Positions 17,137 to 25,815 of a stretch of 64,000 bases of DNA are shown one piece after another. The notes under the pieces were generated by a model. That model was given only the letters and a program-made list of their open reading frames with translations. It had not been told where the DNA came from and searched no databases. Both the position numbers and the translations under genes were made by a program. The DNA is from Candidatus Rifleibacteriota bacterium (GTDB lineage Bacteria; Muiribacteriota; Ozemobacteria; Ozemobacterales; Ozemobacteraceae). The stretch's first letter is position 1. Every line of letters begins with the position of its first letter. Location: assembly GCA_015232575.1 (NCBI GenBank), contig JADFZL010000019.1, positions 62,001 to 126,000 on the forward strand, in the 5' to 3' direction.

Positions 17137-18843
17137 ATGCCTGTTAATAACGAAAATCAAACTTCGAGGCAATCGAAACATCTTTCCAGACAGGAAATAT
17201 TTAACTTTCTCTCTGGAAGCAATGCAAAATCTAAACTTTCTGTCCTGCAGAGTGTTTTTCTGGAACTCCCACCAGAGGTTGACGCAGACGTATTTCAATT
17301 AATAAAAGACCTTGCTGATGATCCTGATATAGGTGTACGTTTCTGGGCAAAACGTGTTATTGCAAAACATTTCATGCATTTTGAAAAAAGCGCCGCCCAG
17401 TACATTACAAAAAAAGATAACGACGAAAATATTTCCGACGAAATTCTCTTTCAAAAGCTTAACGATGTAAAGAAATCAAGGTTTCTGGCAATAAATGTTC
17501 TTAAAAAGATATGTGAAAAAAAGAACCCCGACTCATTAAACGGATTGATAGAATATTTGAATTCATGCAATGATAATTATCAGATTTCCTTTTTAACAAA
17601 AAGTATCGGAGTATCTTTTCCAATGGAATCGACATTGAAGATTCTTGTACCTTATCTGAAACATCCGGACGATCGCGTTATTGCAAATACAATCGAAGGA
17701 ATAGAGGCAATCGCTTCTCCAACAAGCTTTGCTATCTGTTCAAGATTCCTCGGACACACCAGCAACAGGGTCAGGGCGAATGCTGCAAAAGCAGTAGCCA
17801 AATTCGACAGCGGAAAAGCTTATGAAGTATTAAACCGAATGCTTGTCTGCAAATCACAGCCGCATCTTCTTATTTCTGCATGTTATGCCATAAAAGAGTT
17901 GAAAGATTCAAGATTTCTTGTACCACTTAAAGAACTGATTAAGGAAGATATTTTATTCGATGAAGTTTTAAGTACAATCCTGGTAATAGACAAGAAAAAC
18001 GGAATTCCATTTCTGGCTTCCCATGCAAGTACTCTTGATGAAAAAAGTAAAAAGATATGGCAATCTATTTCCAATGTTTCAAGTTTTTCTAATAAATTTT
18101 CAACTATTGTACCAGATATTTTTTCCGGAATAAAAGAAAACCTTTCGTTATATTTTGACTGGAAAAAAGTTTCTACCGCAGCTGTGTTACTGCTGTGTAC
18201 ACCGTTGTTTTTATTCCTGTTGAATTCCGGCTGGCAATATTTATCATTAAAATCGTCCTCGCCTTCAAATCAGGAAGCCAGAAAAGAGCTTGAAAAAATG
18301 AAGATTCCATTCACCACTGAGGAATTTCTTCAAAACATGCAGGCGGACAATCTTAATGTGGTGGATTTATTTTTAAAAGCCGGAATGAACCCAAATCCCC
18401 GCGATTCTAACGGGGCAACTCCGCTTCACTTCAGTTCATACTGTGGACAGGAAGCACTTGTACAAAAATTACTGTCGGCAGGTGCCAATCCTGAAATTCA
18501 GGACAACAGTGGATTATCTCCGTTGCATCTTACATCTGGCATAAAAATTGCTGAACTACTTATAAGCCATGGTGCAAATGTAAATTTGAAAGATAAAAAA
18601 GGTCGAACTCCTCTTCACAAAGCAATCGAAAACAAATCCCTGGAAATCTGCAAGTTATTGATTTCAAAAAAAGCAGATCCGAATATACAGGACATCGACG
18701 GTCATTCAGCACTTCACTTAGCTGCAATTTCTGGTCAGGAAAAGATTATAATGCTCCTGCTTGCAAATGGTGCAAAGAAAAATATTAAAAATCTCGCAGG
18801 AAAATCACCCTCCCAGCTTGGAGATTCAACGCTCCTGAAATAA
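17137..18843 (+). CDS. HEAT-repeat / transmembrane / ankyrin-repeat protein
   Basis: 568 residues in three blocks. Residues 1-330 are HEAT-like helical repeats (LKHPDDRVIANTIEGIEAIA, LGHTSNRVRANAAKAVAKF, LVCKSQPHLLISACYAIKEL). Residues about 348-372 form one transmembrane helix (TAAVLLLCTPLFLFLL). Residues about 385-560 are five ankyrin repeats with the usual DxxGxTPLHxA pattern (DSNGATPLHFSS, DNSGLSPLHLTS, DKKGRTPLHKAI, DIDGHSALHLAA). Both repeat types mediate protein binding. With no signal peptide the HEAT part is probably cytoplasmic and the ankyrin part outside the membrane. The start has only a weak ribosome site. It precedes the pseudopilin operon by about 150 nt; function unknown. Confidence 0.8.
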   Translation: MPVNNENQTSRQSKHLSRQEIFNFLSGSNAKSKLSVLQSVFLELPPEVDADVFQLIKDLADDPDIGVRFWAKRVIAKHFMHFEKSAAQYITKKDNDENISDEILFQKLNDVKKSRFLAINVLKKICEKKNPDSLNGLIEYLNSCNDNYQISFLTKSIGVSFPMESTLKILVPYLKHPDDRVIANTIEGIEAIASPTSFAICSRFLGHTSNRVRANAAKAVAKFDSGKAYEVLNRMLVCKSQPHLLISACYAIKELKDSRFLVPLKELIKEDILFDEVLSTILVIDKKNGIPFLASHASTLDEKSKKIWQSISNVSSFSNKFSTIVPDIFSGIKENLSLYFDWKKVSTAAVLLLCTPLFLFLLNSGWQYLSLKSSSPSNQEARKELEKMKIPFTTEEFLQNMQADNLNVVDLFLKAGMNPNPRDSNGATPLHFSSYCGQEALVQKLLSAGANPEIQDNSGLSPLHLTSGIKIAELLISHGANVNLKDKKGRTPLHKAIENKSLEICKLLISKKADPNIQDIDGHSALHLAAISGQEKIIMLLLANGAKKNIKNLAGKSPSQLGDSTLLK

Positions 18844-18955
18844 GGTTGTCAGACAATGCGTTCCCCCAGAAAGCAGCTCTTTGAATATTGGCTTGAAAAT
18901 TAACACTTAAAAGATATTACAACTTTGGTCAACTTAAGGAATCAACGATTTTTCA

Positions 18956-18976
18956 CATTCCCTTTTTTTGGGAATG
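18956..18976 (+). other. Small hairpin upstream of the pseudopilin operon
   Basis: CATTCCC (18956-18962), a loop of seven T, then GGGAATG (18970-18976), 23 nt before the ATG at 19000. It could be a weak terminator for the preceding gene or affect access to the ribosome site (GGCAGGTAAGAT). Neither can be decided from sequence. Confidence 0.35.
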
Positions 18977-18999
18977 CATCCTTGTCAGGCAGGTAAGAT

Positions 19000-21024
19000 A
19001 TGAATCTGGAAAAGTGTGTGTTATTGAGACATTCAACTATGAATAACAGGGGAATGGCATTTATATATTCTCTGGCAGCCGGATTTGTACTTCTTTTTCT
19101 TGCGTCAGTAATATTCAGCCTTGTGGTCTCGCACCACAAGGAAATTCAGTTATCAAAAGCCTCTATTTCTGCCAGATTCATTTCAGAATGCGGAATTGGT
19201 TTAACAGTAAGAGCATTCAGAGAGTCAGTTAATAATTCAGATCAATCTCTTGTGAATCTACTCATGGGTACTTCCTCTTTCGGAAAGGTACCATTTGATC
19301 CTACAAACTCTGAAAAATGGAAGTACAACATAGCCAGCATAAAAACAATTGATCCGGATGCAAGCCTGAAGATTTCTGCAGTTCTTCGCAACTTCGTATT
19401 TATTGAAAAAGATTCCTCCATGTGGAATGATCCGGTGGCCAAAAGAGGTATTCTTGAAATTAAATCTACTGGCACTGTTGGAACAATCAGCCATGAGATT
19501 TCATGCGAAAGAATTGTTTCAGTTGTAAGCTCAATCCCTCCACTGGCAAGCAAATTCTCATTGAAGTTGAACAATCCACTTCAGAGAGAATCCGGAAGAT
19601 TCAATGTTATAGAGAACATTGAAAATGGTATTCCGACAGGAGAATACAAACCACTGATACTTCTGAACCATATCTGTCCTGATAATCCTGTAACATTCGA
19701 AACTACTTCTTCCACACCTGGCAAAGACGCCTGGAAATCGCGAGGCTGGGTGTACATGAAAAATGACACCTATCTTCAGATTTCAAGCGGCAACACAGAA
19801 AATGGTGAAGCATTTATTCTTCATAAAAAATTTGATAAGGAATACGGTCCGGTAGAATATGTTCTGGCAACAATAACTTCTGACATTATTCAGTCAGGAA
19901 CCTTTACTACGGCTTCTTCAGCACAACAGATAAACTATTCTTTTTCCCCTTCGTATACTTTTTTCGGCTTCGATTCAGCACTTTATAAAGACAATGAAAC
20001 ATATTTAAAATCAGTAGATACAAAGAAATATCCTCCGAAGTCTTCATTTCTCAGACTTTTCGGAGAACCACAGGAAACAAGGCAGTCCAACACGAAAGTT
20101 CTGGGAAGAGTATTTGCAGGTTTCCCAAGATTTTCACGTCTTCATGCTTCGCCAGTATCAGGCGGCCAGGTGTTCTGCTTTTTTCTGCCGTATTATTTAC
20201 AGACAGAATACGACATGAACATGCAGTTAAGCGACCCCGACCCCGCCACAGATTATCCTGTAATGAAATATTCAGATGTTTTTCCCGGAGGTTATTCAGC
20301 ATATTCGCGACAAATGTGCATGATTTTCGAATTTCCATACTCAGAGTTGTACAATATGGTTGCAGAAGGGACTCCAAAAGCAGGAAAGCCAACTTTTCCG
20401 CCAGAACAGATTCTTTCATACGACGAAGGTAACAATATTGAACTAAAGAGGGAATCAGACATTATTTATCAGGGAAGTGCAGCAAATCAGGCACCTAACA
20501 CTATTCTTGATCAAAGAATACAGCAGAATCTTATTTCCTGCGACCAGTTCTGGAAAAAATACTCTAAATTTGACGGTACAAACTTCCGACTGTATTTAAA
20601 TTCAGTTGTAAGAATAACTAATCCAGCTTCAGAAGATTTTTGCATACCGCCAAACAGCAGCACTCTTTATATTGATGGCGGAGGAATAATAATTCTTGAT
20701 AAAGGAAATGTTGTCGTTAATGGTGTAAAACTTCAGGAATCAAAGCCATTTGAATCTCTTACAGTTATTGCCAGAGAAGCCAGAAATATAACTCTGGAAA
20801 AAAACGACTTCCAGCACCTGAATATTATTGCTCCCAAAGCAGATCTTAAATCATTTGGAAAAATGAATCTTTACGGTTTTCTGGAAATAGGTGACATTAA
20901 GCCAGAAAATGCCAAAGAAGGCGGATACATAAGGTTCAGAGAAACTCTTGACCCAACGAGTGCAAGTTATAAAAATTTCTATAAAATCTGTATATCTGAA
21001 GATTCTAACGGATGGCTGGATTAA
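19000..21024 (+). CDS. Large PilX/GspK-like pilus-associated membrane protein
   Basis: 674 residues. An N-terminal anchor (RGMAFIYSLAAGFVLLFLAS, about residues 18-38) is preceded by short basic residues and followed by amphipathic helix and a long beta-rich exported domain. This architecture is typical of PilX-like proteins in pilus assembly, although 674 residues is far larger than PilX (about 200) and no prepilin GF-E motif is obvious. The C-terminal part (about residues 535-650) has stacked short strands (TLYIDGGGIIILDKGNVVVN, then NITLEKNDFQHLNI) like a right-handed beta-helix. It is the first of three coupled genes: its TAA is one base before the next ATG. An ATG at 19039 is an alternative start. 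Confidence 0.6.
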   Translation: MNLEKCVLLRHSTMNNRGMAFIYSLAAGFVLLFLASVIFSLVVSHHKEIQLSKASISARFISECGIGLTVRAFRESVNNSDQSLVNLLMGTSSFGKVPFDPTNSEKWKYNIASIKTIDPDASLKISAVLRNFVFIEKDSSMWNDPVAKRGILEIKSTGTVGTISHEISCERIVSVVSSIPPLASKFSLKLNNPLQRESGRFNVIENIENGIPTGEYKPLILLNHICPDNPVTFETTSSTPGKDAWKSRGWVYMKNDTYLQISSGNTENGEAFILHKKFDKEYGPVEYVLATITSDIIQSGTFTTASSAQQINYSFSPSYTFFGFDSALYKDNETYLKSVDTKKYPPKSSFLRLFGEPQETRQSNTKVLGRVFAGFPRFSRLHASPVSGGQVFCFFLPYYLQTEYDMNMQLSDPDPATDYPVMKYSDVFPGGYSAYSRQMCMIFEFPYSELYNMVAEGTPKAGKPTFPPEQILSYDEGNNIELKRESDIIYQGSAANQAPNTILDQRIQQNLISCDQFWKKYSKFDGTNFRLYLNSVVRITNPASEDFCIPPNSSTLYIDGGGIIILDKGNVVVNGVKLQESKPFESLTVIAREARNITLEKNDFQHLNIIAPKADLKSFGKMNLYGFLEIGDIKPENAKEGGYIRFRETLDPTSASYKNFYKICISEDSNGWLD

Positions 21025-21025
21025 T

Positions 21026-21475
21026 ATGAAGAAAATGATATTTCAAAGTAAGTCAGGGTTTACATTTTTTGAAATAATTGCCGGACTTGCACTTTTAATC
21101 ACGATTTTTGTACCTATTCTTTTCTTTTCTGTACAAATAAAACAAAGCACCGAAATAAATCGAGAGGAAATACTCGGCAATTCTGCTGCATGTGAACTAC
21201 TTGAGCAGTTTTCATCAATTCCTTTTTCCGATATTGCATCCGGAACAATTGCAAACGATAGACTCATAAACGGAGCTCAGATAGCAACTTCTTCCCCCTG
21301 GAAGTTCATTATAAGTGAACCTGATATGTTTTCAAGGATTTTGACAATAACTGAACAGACTGGTGATGGGAAAGTCATATTCAAAAAGCTCGAAGCAGAG
21401 GTTTCATGGTTATCAGAAAGTGGCGCCACAAGAACAGTGAAATTGTCGAATCTAATTGCTAATGAGAATCCATAA
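21026..21475 (+). CDS. Type IV prepilin-like protein (pseudopilin)
   Basis: 149 residues. The N-terminus has a short basic leader and a prepilin peptidase site SG/FTFFE followed by a hydrophobic helix (IIAGLALLITIFVPILFF); Glu5 of the mature form is present. The rest is a small exported domain. I chose the ATG at 21026 rather than an in-frame ATG at 20948, because it follows the upstream stop by one base (TAA T ATG) and gives a normal leader. It belongs to a three-gene operon for a type IV pilus- or type II secretion-like filament and probably acts as a minor subunit. Confidence 0.8.
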   Translation: MKKMIFQSKSGFTFFEIIAGLALLITIFVPILFFSVQIKQSTEINREEILGNSAACELLEQFSSIPFSDIASGTIANDRLINGAQIATSSPWKFIISEPDMFSRILTITEQTGDGKVIFKKLEAEVSWLSESGATRTVKLSNLIANENP

Positions 21476-21476
21476 T

Positions 21477-22046
21477 ATGAAAAATAATAAAGCTGTAACC
21501 ATTCCGGAATTACTTTTAGCAATGCTGATAACAGGTCTTTTAATCGGCTCAACAATGCTCGCACTGAAACAATACCGTCATCTTTTTCAGAAAAGAGAAG
21601 ATAAAACCGTCGTTTCAATTGAGGCCGGCAGATTTATTCAGCATTTACGTGATGATATTCTCAATGCTGCTCCTCCGTCTGGAATGACTTGGCAGAACAT
21701 GAAAACTCAATTCACAGTATCTCCTGACTCAATTTCGTTTCCTGTGTTTACAGGGCCAGATGCTGCAACAGCAACAGTAAGCTATTCAAAAGAAGGCCGA
21801 AATTTATGCAGAACATTGAATGGAAAAAAATACGTTATTGTCAGAGACAGCGTGGTGACGCTTAACTGGCAGCTTGAAAATGATTTATTCATACCCGATG
21901 AAGTGTCGAGGATTCCAAGAATCTGGATAAAGGTAGACTGCCAGTTCGGGTCAAAAGATCCATTCGGGAATTATAGAACGTATATCAGAATCAGAAACTC
22001 GTTTTTCCCATTTCGCTTTAACCGGGCCATGCAGAACCATCCATAG
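21477..22046 (+). CDS. Type IV prepilin-like protein (minor pseudopilin, PilW/GspJ-like)
   Basis: 189 residues from the ATG at 21477, which again follows the previous stop by a single base. Leader MKNNKA then VTIPELLLAMLITGLLIGST: a prepilin-type cleavage site (here after Ala, less common than Gly) with Glu5 and a hydrophobic helix. After it comes SIEAGRFIQHLRDDILNAAP, like PilW/GspJ minor pseudopilins, and a beta-rich domain. Last gene of this operon. The region downstream contains AT-rich repeats and a shared terminator at 22351-22404. Confidence 0.75.
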   Translation: MKNNKAVTIPELLLAMLITGLLIGSTMLALKQYRHLFQKREDKTVVSIEAGRFIQHLRDDILNAAPPSGMTWQNMKTQFTVSPDSISFPVFTGPDAATATVSYSKEGRNLCRTLNGKKYVIVRDSVVTLNWQLENDLFIPDEVSRIPRIWIKVDCQFGSKDPFGNYRTYIRIRNSFFPFRFNRAMQNHP

Positions 22047-22412
22047 CAAATCAGAATTATGCTCATAAAACGTGGGTGCTCAAAATCTTGGTATTAAAAA
22101 GAGAAAAGAAAAGAAAGAACAAGATAAAACAAAACAAGACAAGAAAAGATTTTTTTCCGCAGATTATACAGATTTTCAAGATTTTTGATTTTAAAAAATT
22201 AGTACTGATTTTCGAGATTTGAAATTTTTGATTTTTTATTGATGGGGAATAGTGCGCAATATATGGGTTCAAGATAATGATTTGATTTGGGTTCTGTTTA
22301 GATTTGCTGTACTAACCCTGAAATAATGAGAAGATAGATGAAGATAGTTTAAATTATGCAAAAACGGTCTGTTTCTTTTGAAACAGACCGTTTTTGCATA
22401 ATTTATAGAGTG
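22047..22412. other. Non-coding stretch with purine-rich and CGCAGATT-type repeats
   Basis: 366 bases between convergent genes. 22096-22152 is a run of AAGAAAAGAAAG/AAACAAGACAAG. Around 22157-22215 there is a degenerate tandem of CCGCAGATTATACAGATTTT / TTTTCAAGATTTTTGATT, related to the CGCAGATTACGCAGATT repeat at 28418-28445. A bidirectional terminator follows. Confidence 0.6.
22351..22404. terminator. Bidirectional terminator, 25-bp perfect stem
   Basis: Left arm 22351-22375 (contains ATGCAAAAACGGTCTGTTTC), loop TTTT, right arm 22380-22404, perfectly complementary. The A/T-rich outer stem supplies a T tract in both directions, so it can end both the pseudopilin operon (plus) and the SPFH operon (minus). 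Confidence 0.85.
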
Positions 22413-23936
22413 TTATTTATTCATAAGGGTTTTCATTCCCGCGAGTTCAGGGATTTCACCTGATTTAGCAAGGTCTGTCCAGAGGGTGCCTTCGCCTGAG
22501 TAGAAGAGTTTAAGCTTGAGGTCTGCTGGTATCTTCTGAGCAAAACTGTAATTCACAAAAGCGCGGGAATTATTATTAAATGCTTTAATTTTTGCTTCAA
22601 GAAGTTGAGATTTCGCCTCACCTCTTAAACGTGTTACTGTAGCAAGCGCATCGCCGAGAAGAATTGTTTTCGAGGCTTCAATGGCAGCAATTTCCTGTTG
22701 TTTCTGGGCAACAAACAGACGTGTTTCTGCCTGGATATTTCCAACTTCCTGTTCGGCTTCTGCCTCAATGGTTTTTGCCAGAGCTTTTGTCTGGGCTGTT
22801 ACCTCAAGTCGCTTCTGCTCAATAAGCGAGCGCTCTCTTTCCAGCTCTCCGGCAGATTTTTTGGTCTCTTCCCAGACTTTTGCTGTTTTTTCAATTTCGA
22901 CAGCAATAAATGATTCTCTTATAGGTACAAGCAGACTGTCAGGAATGGTCAGATTTCTTATAAATGCCGAGTGAATCATGATATTCTTGCTTTCGCAGAC
23001 TTTCTCAAGTTCATTTGTAAAAGTCATCTGGAATTTCTCTCTGCCAGCACCGAGAAGGAAATCTTTAGCACCATAATTAGAGCCCTGAAGCCTTCCAATA
23101 GATTTACTCTGCGGTTTAATGACCTTCTCTTCGATAGCTTCCTTATTGCCGAATCTTACCATTACCTCGGCAACATGTTCCGGGAGAAGTTCCCATTCGA
23201 CAGTGGCTTCAACACTGATATTGAAAGCATCTTTGGATGGAAATTTAATTGTGTTTTCATCGAGAAAGCTGACCTGATCAATTCCAATTTCAACTTCATT
23301 AACAGTGAATTCATAAGGATTCAGATAATATATTCCAGGCTGAAGTACATCTTTCTTTACGCCTTTTTCGCCTTCGCCGGCAAAAACAACGTCTATTGAA
23401 TCCTGTACTGGTGCAGACGCAACAGGTACCGCTGCAGGCTTGGCCCTACTCTCTACGCCAGCAAGAGAAGTAACAAATCCAACATATCCCGGACGTATTT
23501 CAATAGCGTCCTTCAATTCCACCTTGTACGCATAAGGATTGAGACGATAAGTGCCAGGTGTAAGTACTCGCCTTCTGACACCCTGTTCGTCATCTCCGAC
23601 TACAACCGATTCCCGGGAAGGTTTTTTTCCGACGCGGGATGAAACAACTCCGACTTTTCCCGGTGGTACAATGATATTCGGATGAATTTCAGTTTTGTAC
23701 ATTAGAGGCATTACAAAGTGCATACCTTCGCCAAGAACTTCTTCCTGAACGCCTTTCTGTCCAGGCTTTGCAAGAAGTTGTCCGGGTGCCATTTCATCAC
23801 CGGATTGCGTATTCAGAACAAGCATCTGTCCGGGTGGAACAAACACAATAAAGGTGCGATACAATAATTCATACGATATGAAAAACATTACAATTATCGT
23901 TACTGCTGTTGCTACAACAAATTTATGAAATGTCAT
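22413..23936 (-). CDS. SPFH/band 7 family membrane protein (second of pair)
   Basis: 507 residues. N-terminal transmembrane helix (FVVATAVTIIVMFFISYELL), then three tandem copies of a module with pattern VPPGxxGVVxSRxG...GVxxxVLxPGxYxxNPY (VPPGKVGVVSSRVG; RRRVLTPGTYRLNPYAYKVE; KKDVLQPGIYYLNPYEFTVN). Next an SPFH domain of about 150 residues (KDAFNISVEATVEWELLPEH) and a long coiled coil rich in Glu/Ala/Gln (about residues 350-450). SPFH proteins form oligomeric rings or cages on membranes and organise microdomains or regulate proteases such as FtsH. The start overlaps the upstream SPFH gene by one base, so the two are probably made as partners. Longer than typical HflK/HflC because of the triplicated module. 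Confidence 0.8.
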   Translation of the reverse strand: MTFHKFVVATAVTIIVMFFISYELLYRTFIVFVPPGQMLVLNTQSGDEMAPGQLLAKPGQKGVQEEVLGEGMHFVMPLMYKTEIHPNIIVPPGKVGVVSSRVGKKPSRESVVVGDDEQGVRRRVLTPGTYRLNPYAYKVELKDAIEIRPGYVGFVTSLAGVESRAKPAAVPVASAPVQDSIDVVFAGEGEKGVKKDVLQPGIYYLNPYEFTVNEVEIGIDQVSFLDENTIKFPSKDAFNISVEATVEWELLPEHVAEVMVRFGNKEAIEEKVIKPQSKSIGRLQGSNYGAKDFLLGAGREKFQMTFTNELEKVCESKNIMIHSAFIRNLTIPDSLLVPIRESFIAVEIEKTAKVWEETKKSAGELERERSLIEQKRLEVTAQTKALAKTIEAEAEQEVGNIQAETRLFVAQKQQEIAAIEASKTILLGDALATVTRLRGEAKSQLLEAKIKAFNNNSRAFVNYSFAQKIPADLKLKLFYSGEGTLWTDLAKSGEIPELAGMKTLMNK

Positions 23937-25504
23937 CAGCGTAATCCTCCCTGAACGGCTTCAGTAGCTGCACCTGTTGAATTTGTTGAGTTTGTGCGTT
24001 CCTTAACAGCTTTTTCGCCGAGAAATTCCTGGAAAATTTTTCCAAACATGCCTTCGGTATTTGCCAGGACTGAAGTCATAGCTGGAGCCATTTTGTTAAT
24101 GAATTCGTGATATGCAAAGATTTCCGGATTTCCAAAAGCCTGGACTGATACACGCAATGCTTCAGTTTCAGCAATGTTATTAAGTTTAATAACATCAGCT
24201 TCGGCTTTTCCTCTGAGAAGTATTGCCTCAGCCTCTTTTCTGGAAGCTTCGAGAAAGGTTTTTTCCATATTCAGTTTTTTGTCCTGATCAATCAGAGAGA
24301 CCTTCTGAGCATTCTTCGCCTCAATGATTTTTACAAGATTATCAGTCTTTGCCTTAACTTTTTCCTGTTCCTGCTTCACCAATTCTTCAGAACGTGCAAG
24401 ATTCTGCTCTGCCTGAGCCTGAAGGAGCTGATTACTGTTTCTGTTAAGTTCTTCCTTTGCAATTTCACGTTCGCGAATAGGTTTTGCAATTTCCTGCGGA
24501 GGTTCGATATCGTTTATAAGAACTGATTTGATCAATATTCCCTTGGTTTTGCATGTAGCCTTGATTTTTTCAACCAGGGCATCCTGAAATTTCTGTCTGG
24601 AATCTCCGCCAATATATTGAATAGCCGAATACTTTGAACCTTCGATACGTCCATAACCGCGAACCACAGGAACGATTACTTTCTGAAGGATTTCGTTCTT
24701 TTCTGGGTTAATATCGAGTTCGCCGATTCTGACAAATATTTCGGGTGCTCTGAATTCATCAATTGCCCATTCGATTGTCATCAGAACAGTCATTTCAAAT
24801 GCATCACTTGAGGGAAATTTCAACGCATCATTTCCAACAAGTTCATAGCGGTGTGATCGGCAATCCATGAGAGTAACACGCTTGATGTACGGATTCAGGA
24901 AATATGTTCCCGGAGTAAGAATCTTTCTGCATACTCCACGCTCATTTTCGCTGACAAGAAGAGTATTTTTTTCCTTTGGTTCTTCTCCGGTAACATTTGT
25001 GACTATACCGGCATAACCGGCTGGTACTGAAACACATTTATGGATTTCAATTTTTTCGGCAAAAGGATTTACTCTGTATTTTCCTGGTGGAAGAATATCG
25101 GCAAGTATTCCCTTCTGTCCTTCAGAAGCAATTACCTGACCCGCCTTGAGAGCACTGTCGGGCAGATCATTTCCATACAATCTGACTATTACTCCAACGT
25201 TATTAACAGGTACCTCGACCATATCAAAGATCTGGTAATCCCAGAAAAACGGAGTATAATAATAACGACCTTCCGCCAGGACATCCAGCAGAATACCTTT
25301 CTGATGAGGTTTGGTCGCAATAATTTCTCCAGAGGGAAGATTTTCACCAATCTTATGAATCAGAACACCTACTTTGCCACCCTCAATTTCAATTCGGCAA
25401 AAAAACCATCGCCAGGCCTCGAAAGCAACAAAAAGAGAAATAAGGGAAATAACGACAACAATCGCTATTTTCGCGTTCCCTGCACGTGAATCAGTTTTCT
25501 TCAA
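23936..25504 (-). CDS. SPFH/band 7 family membrane protein (first of pair)
   Basis: 522 residues. Transmembrane helix near residues 15-35 (IAIVVVISLISLFVAFEAW), then again three repeated modules (IEGGKVGVLIHKIG...GILLDVLAEGRYYYTPF; VNNVGVIVRLYGND...ILADILPPGKYRVNPF; PAGYAGIVTNVTGE...CRKILTPGTYFLNPY). These are followed by an SPFH domain (SDAFEMTVLMTIEWAIDEF) and a coiled coil with AQAEQNLARSEELVKQEQEK. The start is most likely the TTG at 25504, with GGAGG eight bases upstream; in-frame TTG/GTG codons at 25519 and 25513 lie on or before that site. Located downstream of leuS, separated by a dispersed repeat. A hetero-oligomer with the next protein is inferred. Confidence 0.8.
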   Translation of the reverse strand: MKKTDSRAGNAKIAIVVVISLISLFVAFEAWRWFFCRIEIEGGKVGVLIHKIGENLPSGEIIATKPHQKGILLDVLAEGRYYYTPFFWDYQIFDMVEVPVNNVGVIVRLYGNDLPDSALKAGQVIASEGQKGILADILPPGKYRVNPFAEKIEIHKCVSVPAGYAGIVTNVTGEEPKEKNTLLVSENERGVCRKILTPGTYFLNPYIKRVTLMDCRSHRYELVGNDALKFPSSDAFEMTVLMTIEWAIDEFRAPEIFVRIGELDINPEKNEILQKVIVPVVRGYGRIEGSKYSAIQYIGGDSRQKFQDALVEKIKATCKTKGILIKSVLINDIEPPQEIAKPIREREIAKEELNRNSNQLLQAQAEQNLARSEELVKQEQEKVKAKTDNLVKIIEAKNAQKVSLIDQDKKLNMEKTFLEASRKEAEAILLRGKAEADVIKLNNIAETEALRVSVQAFGNPEIFAYHEFINKMAPAMTSVLANTEGMFGKIFQEFLGEKAVKERTNSTNSTGAATEAVQGGLR

Positions 25505-25524
25505 TTCTCCCACCTCCAATTTTT

Positions 25525-25606
25525 AGAGAGGGGGCACGCGCCCCCTCTCGCCGGTCGAACAAGTTCGACCAGCTCACTCCCCGCGGTCGAGCACCTTGTG
25601 CTCTCC
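25525..25606. repeat. 77-bp triple-hairpin repeat, family B, copy 1
   Basis: Three consecutive potential hairpins: GAGGGGGCACGCGCCCCCTC (25529-25548), GGTCGAACAAGTTCGACC (25553-25570) and GAGCACCTTGTGCTC (25590-25604). The unit is much more G+C-rich than its surroundings and is preceded by TTTTTAGAGA. It sits immediately upstream of the SPFH gene's ribosome site. Confidence 0.85.
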
Positions 25607-25815
25607 GCTTAGTTGATTAACCATGCTATTTGCCGCTCACTACCCTTAGAGGTGCGATTTATCGCGCCCGCTTTAACAACAAACCACATATTATTCCGGA
25701 CGCAATGAATGCCCCCTACACTAATAAACCAAGAGTAATCACAAGGCACCTCACCTATTTTGCAGGCAATTTCAATTTGATGTCCAAAATTGAGATTGCC
25801 TGCAAGATTCAAGGT
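25607..25815. other. Non-coding region with second dispersed repeat and hairpin
   Basis: Contains AGGTGCGATTTATCGCGCCC (25649-25668) and GGACGCAATGAATGCCCCCT (25698-25717), pieces that look like arms of another interspersed palindromic element. A long inverted repeat at 25760-25778 / 25787-25805 (TTGCAGGCAATTTCAATTT and near complement) begins 11 nt after the leuS stop. It may slow or end transcription although no strong T tract follows on the minus strand. Confidence 0.5.
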
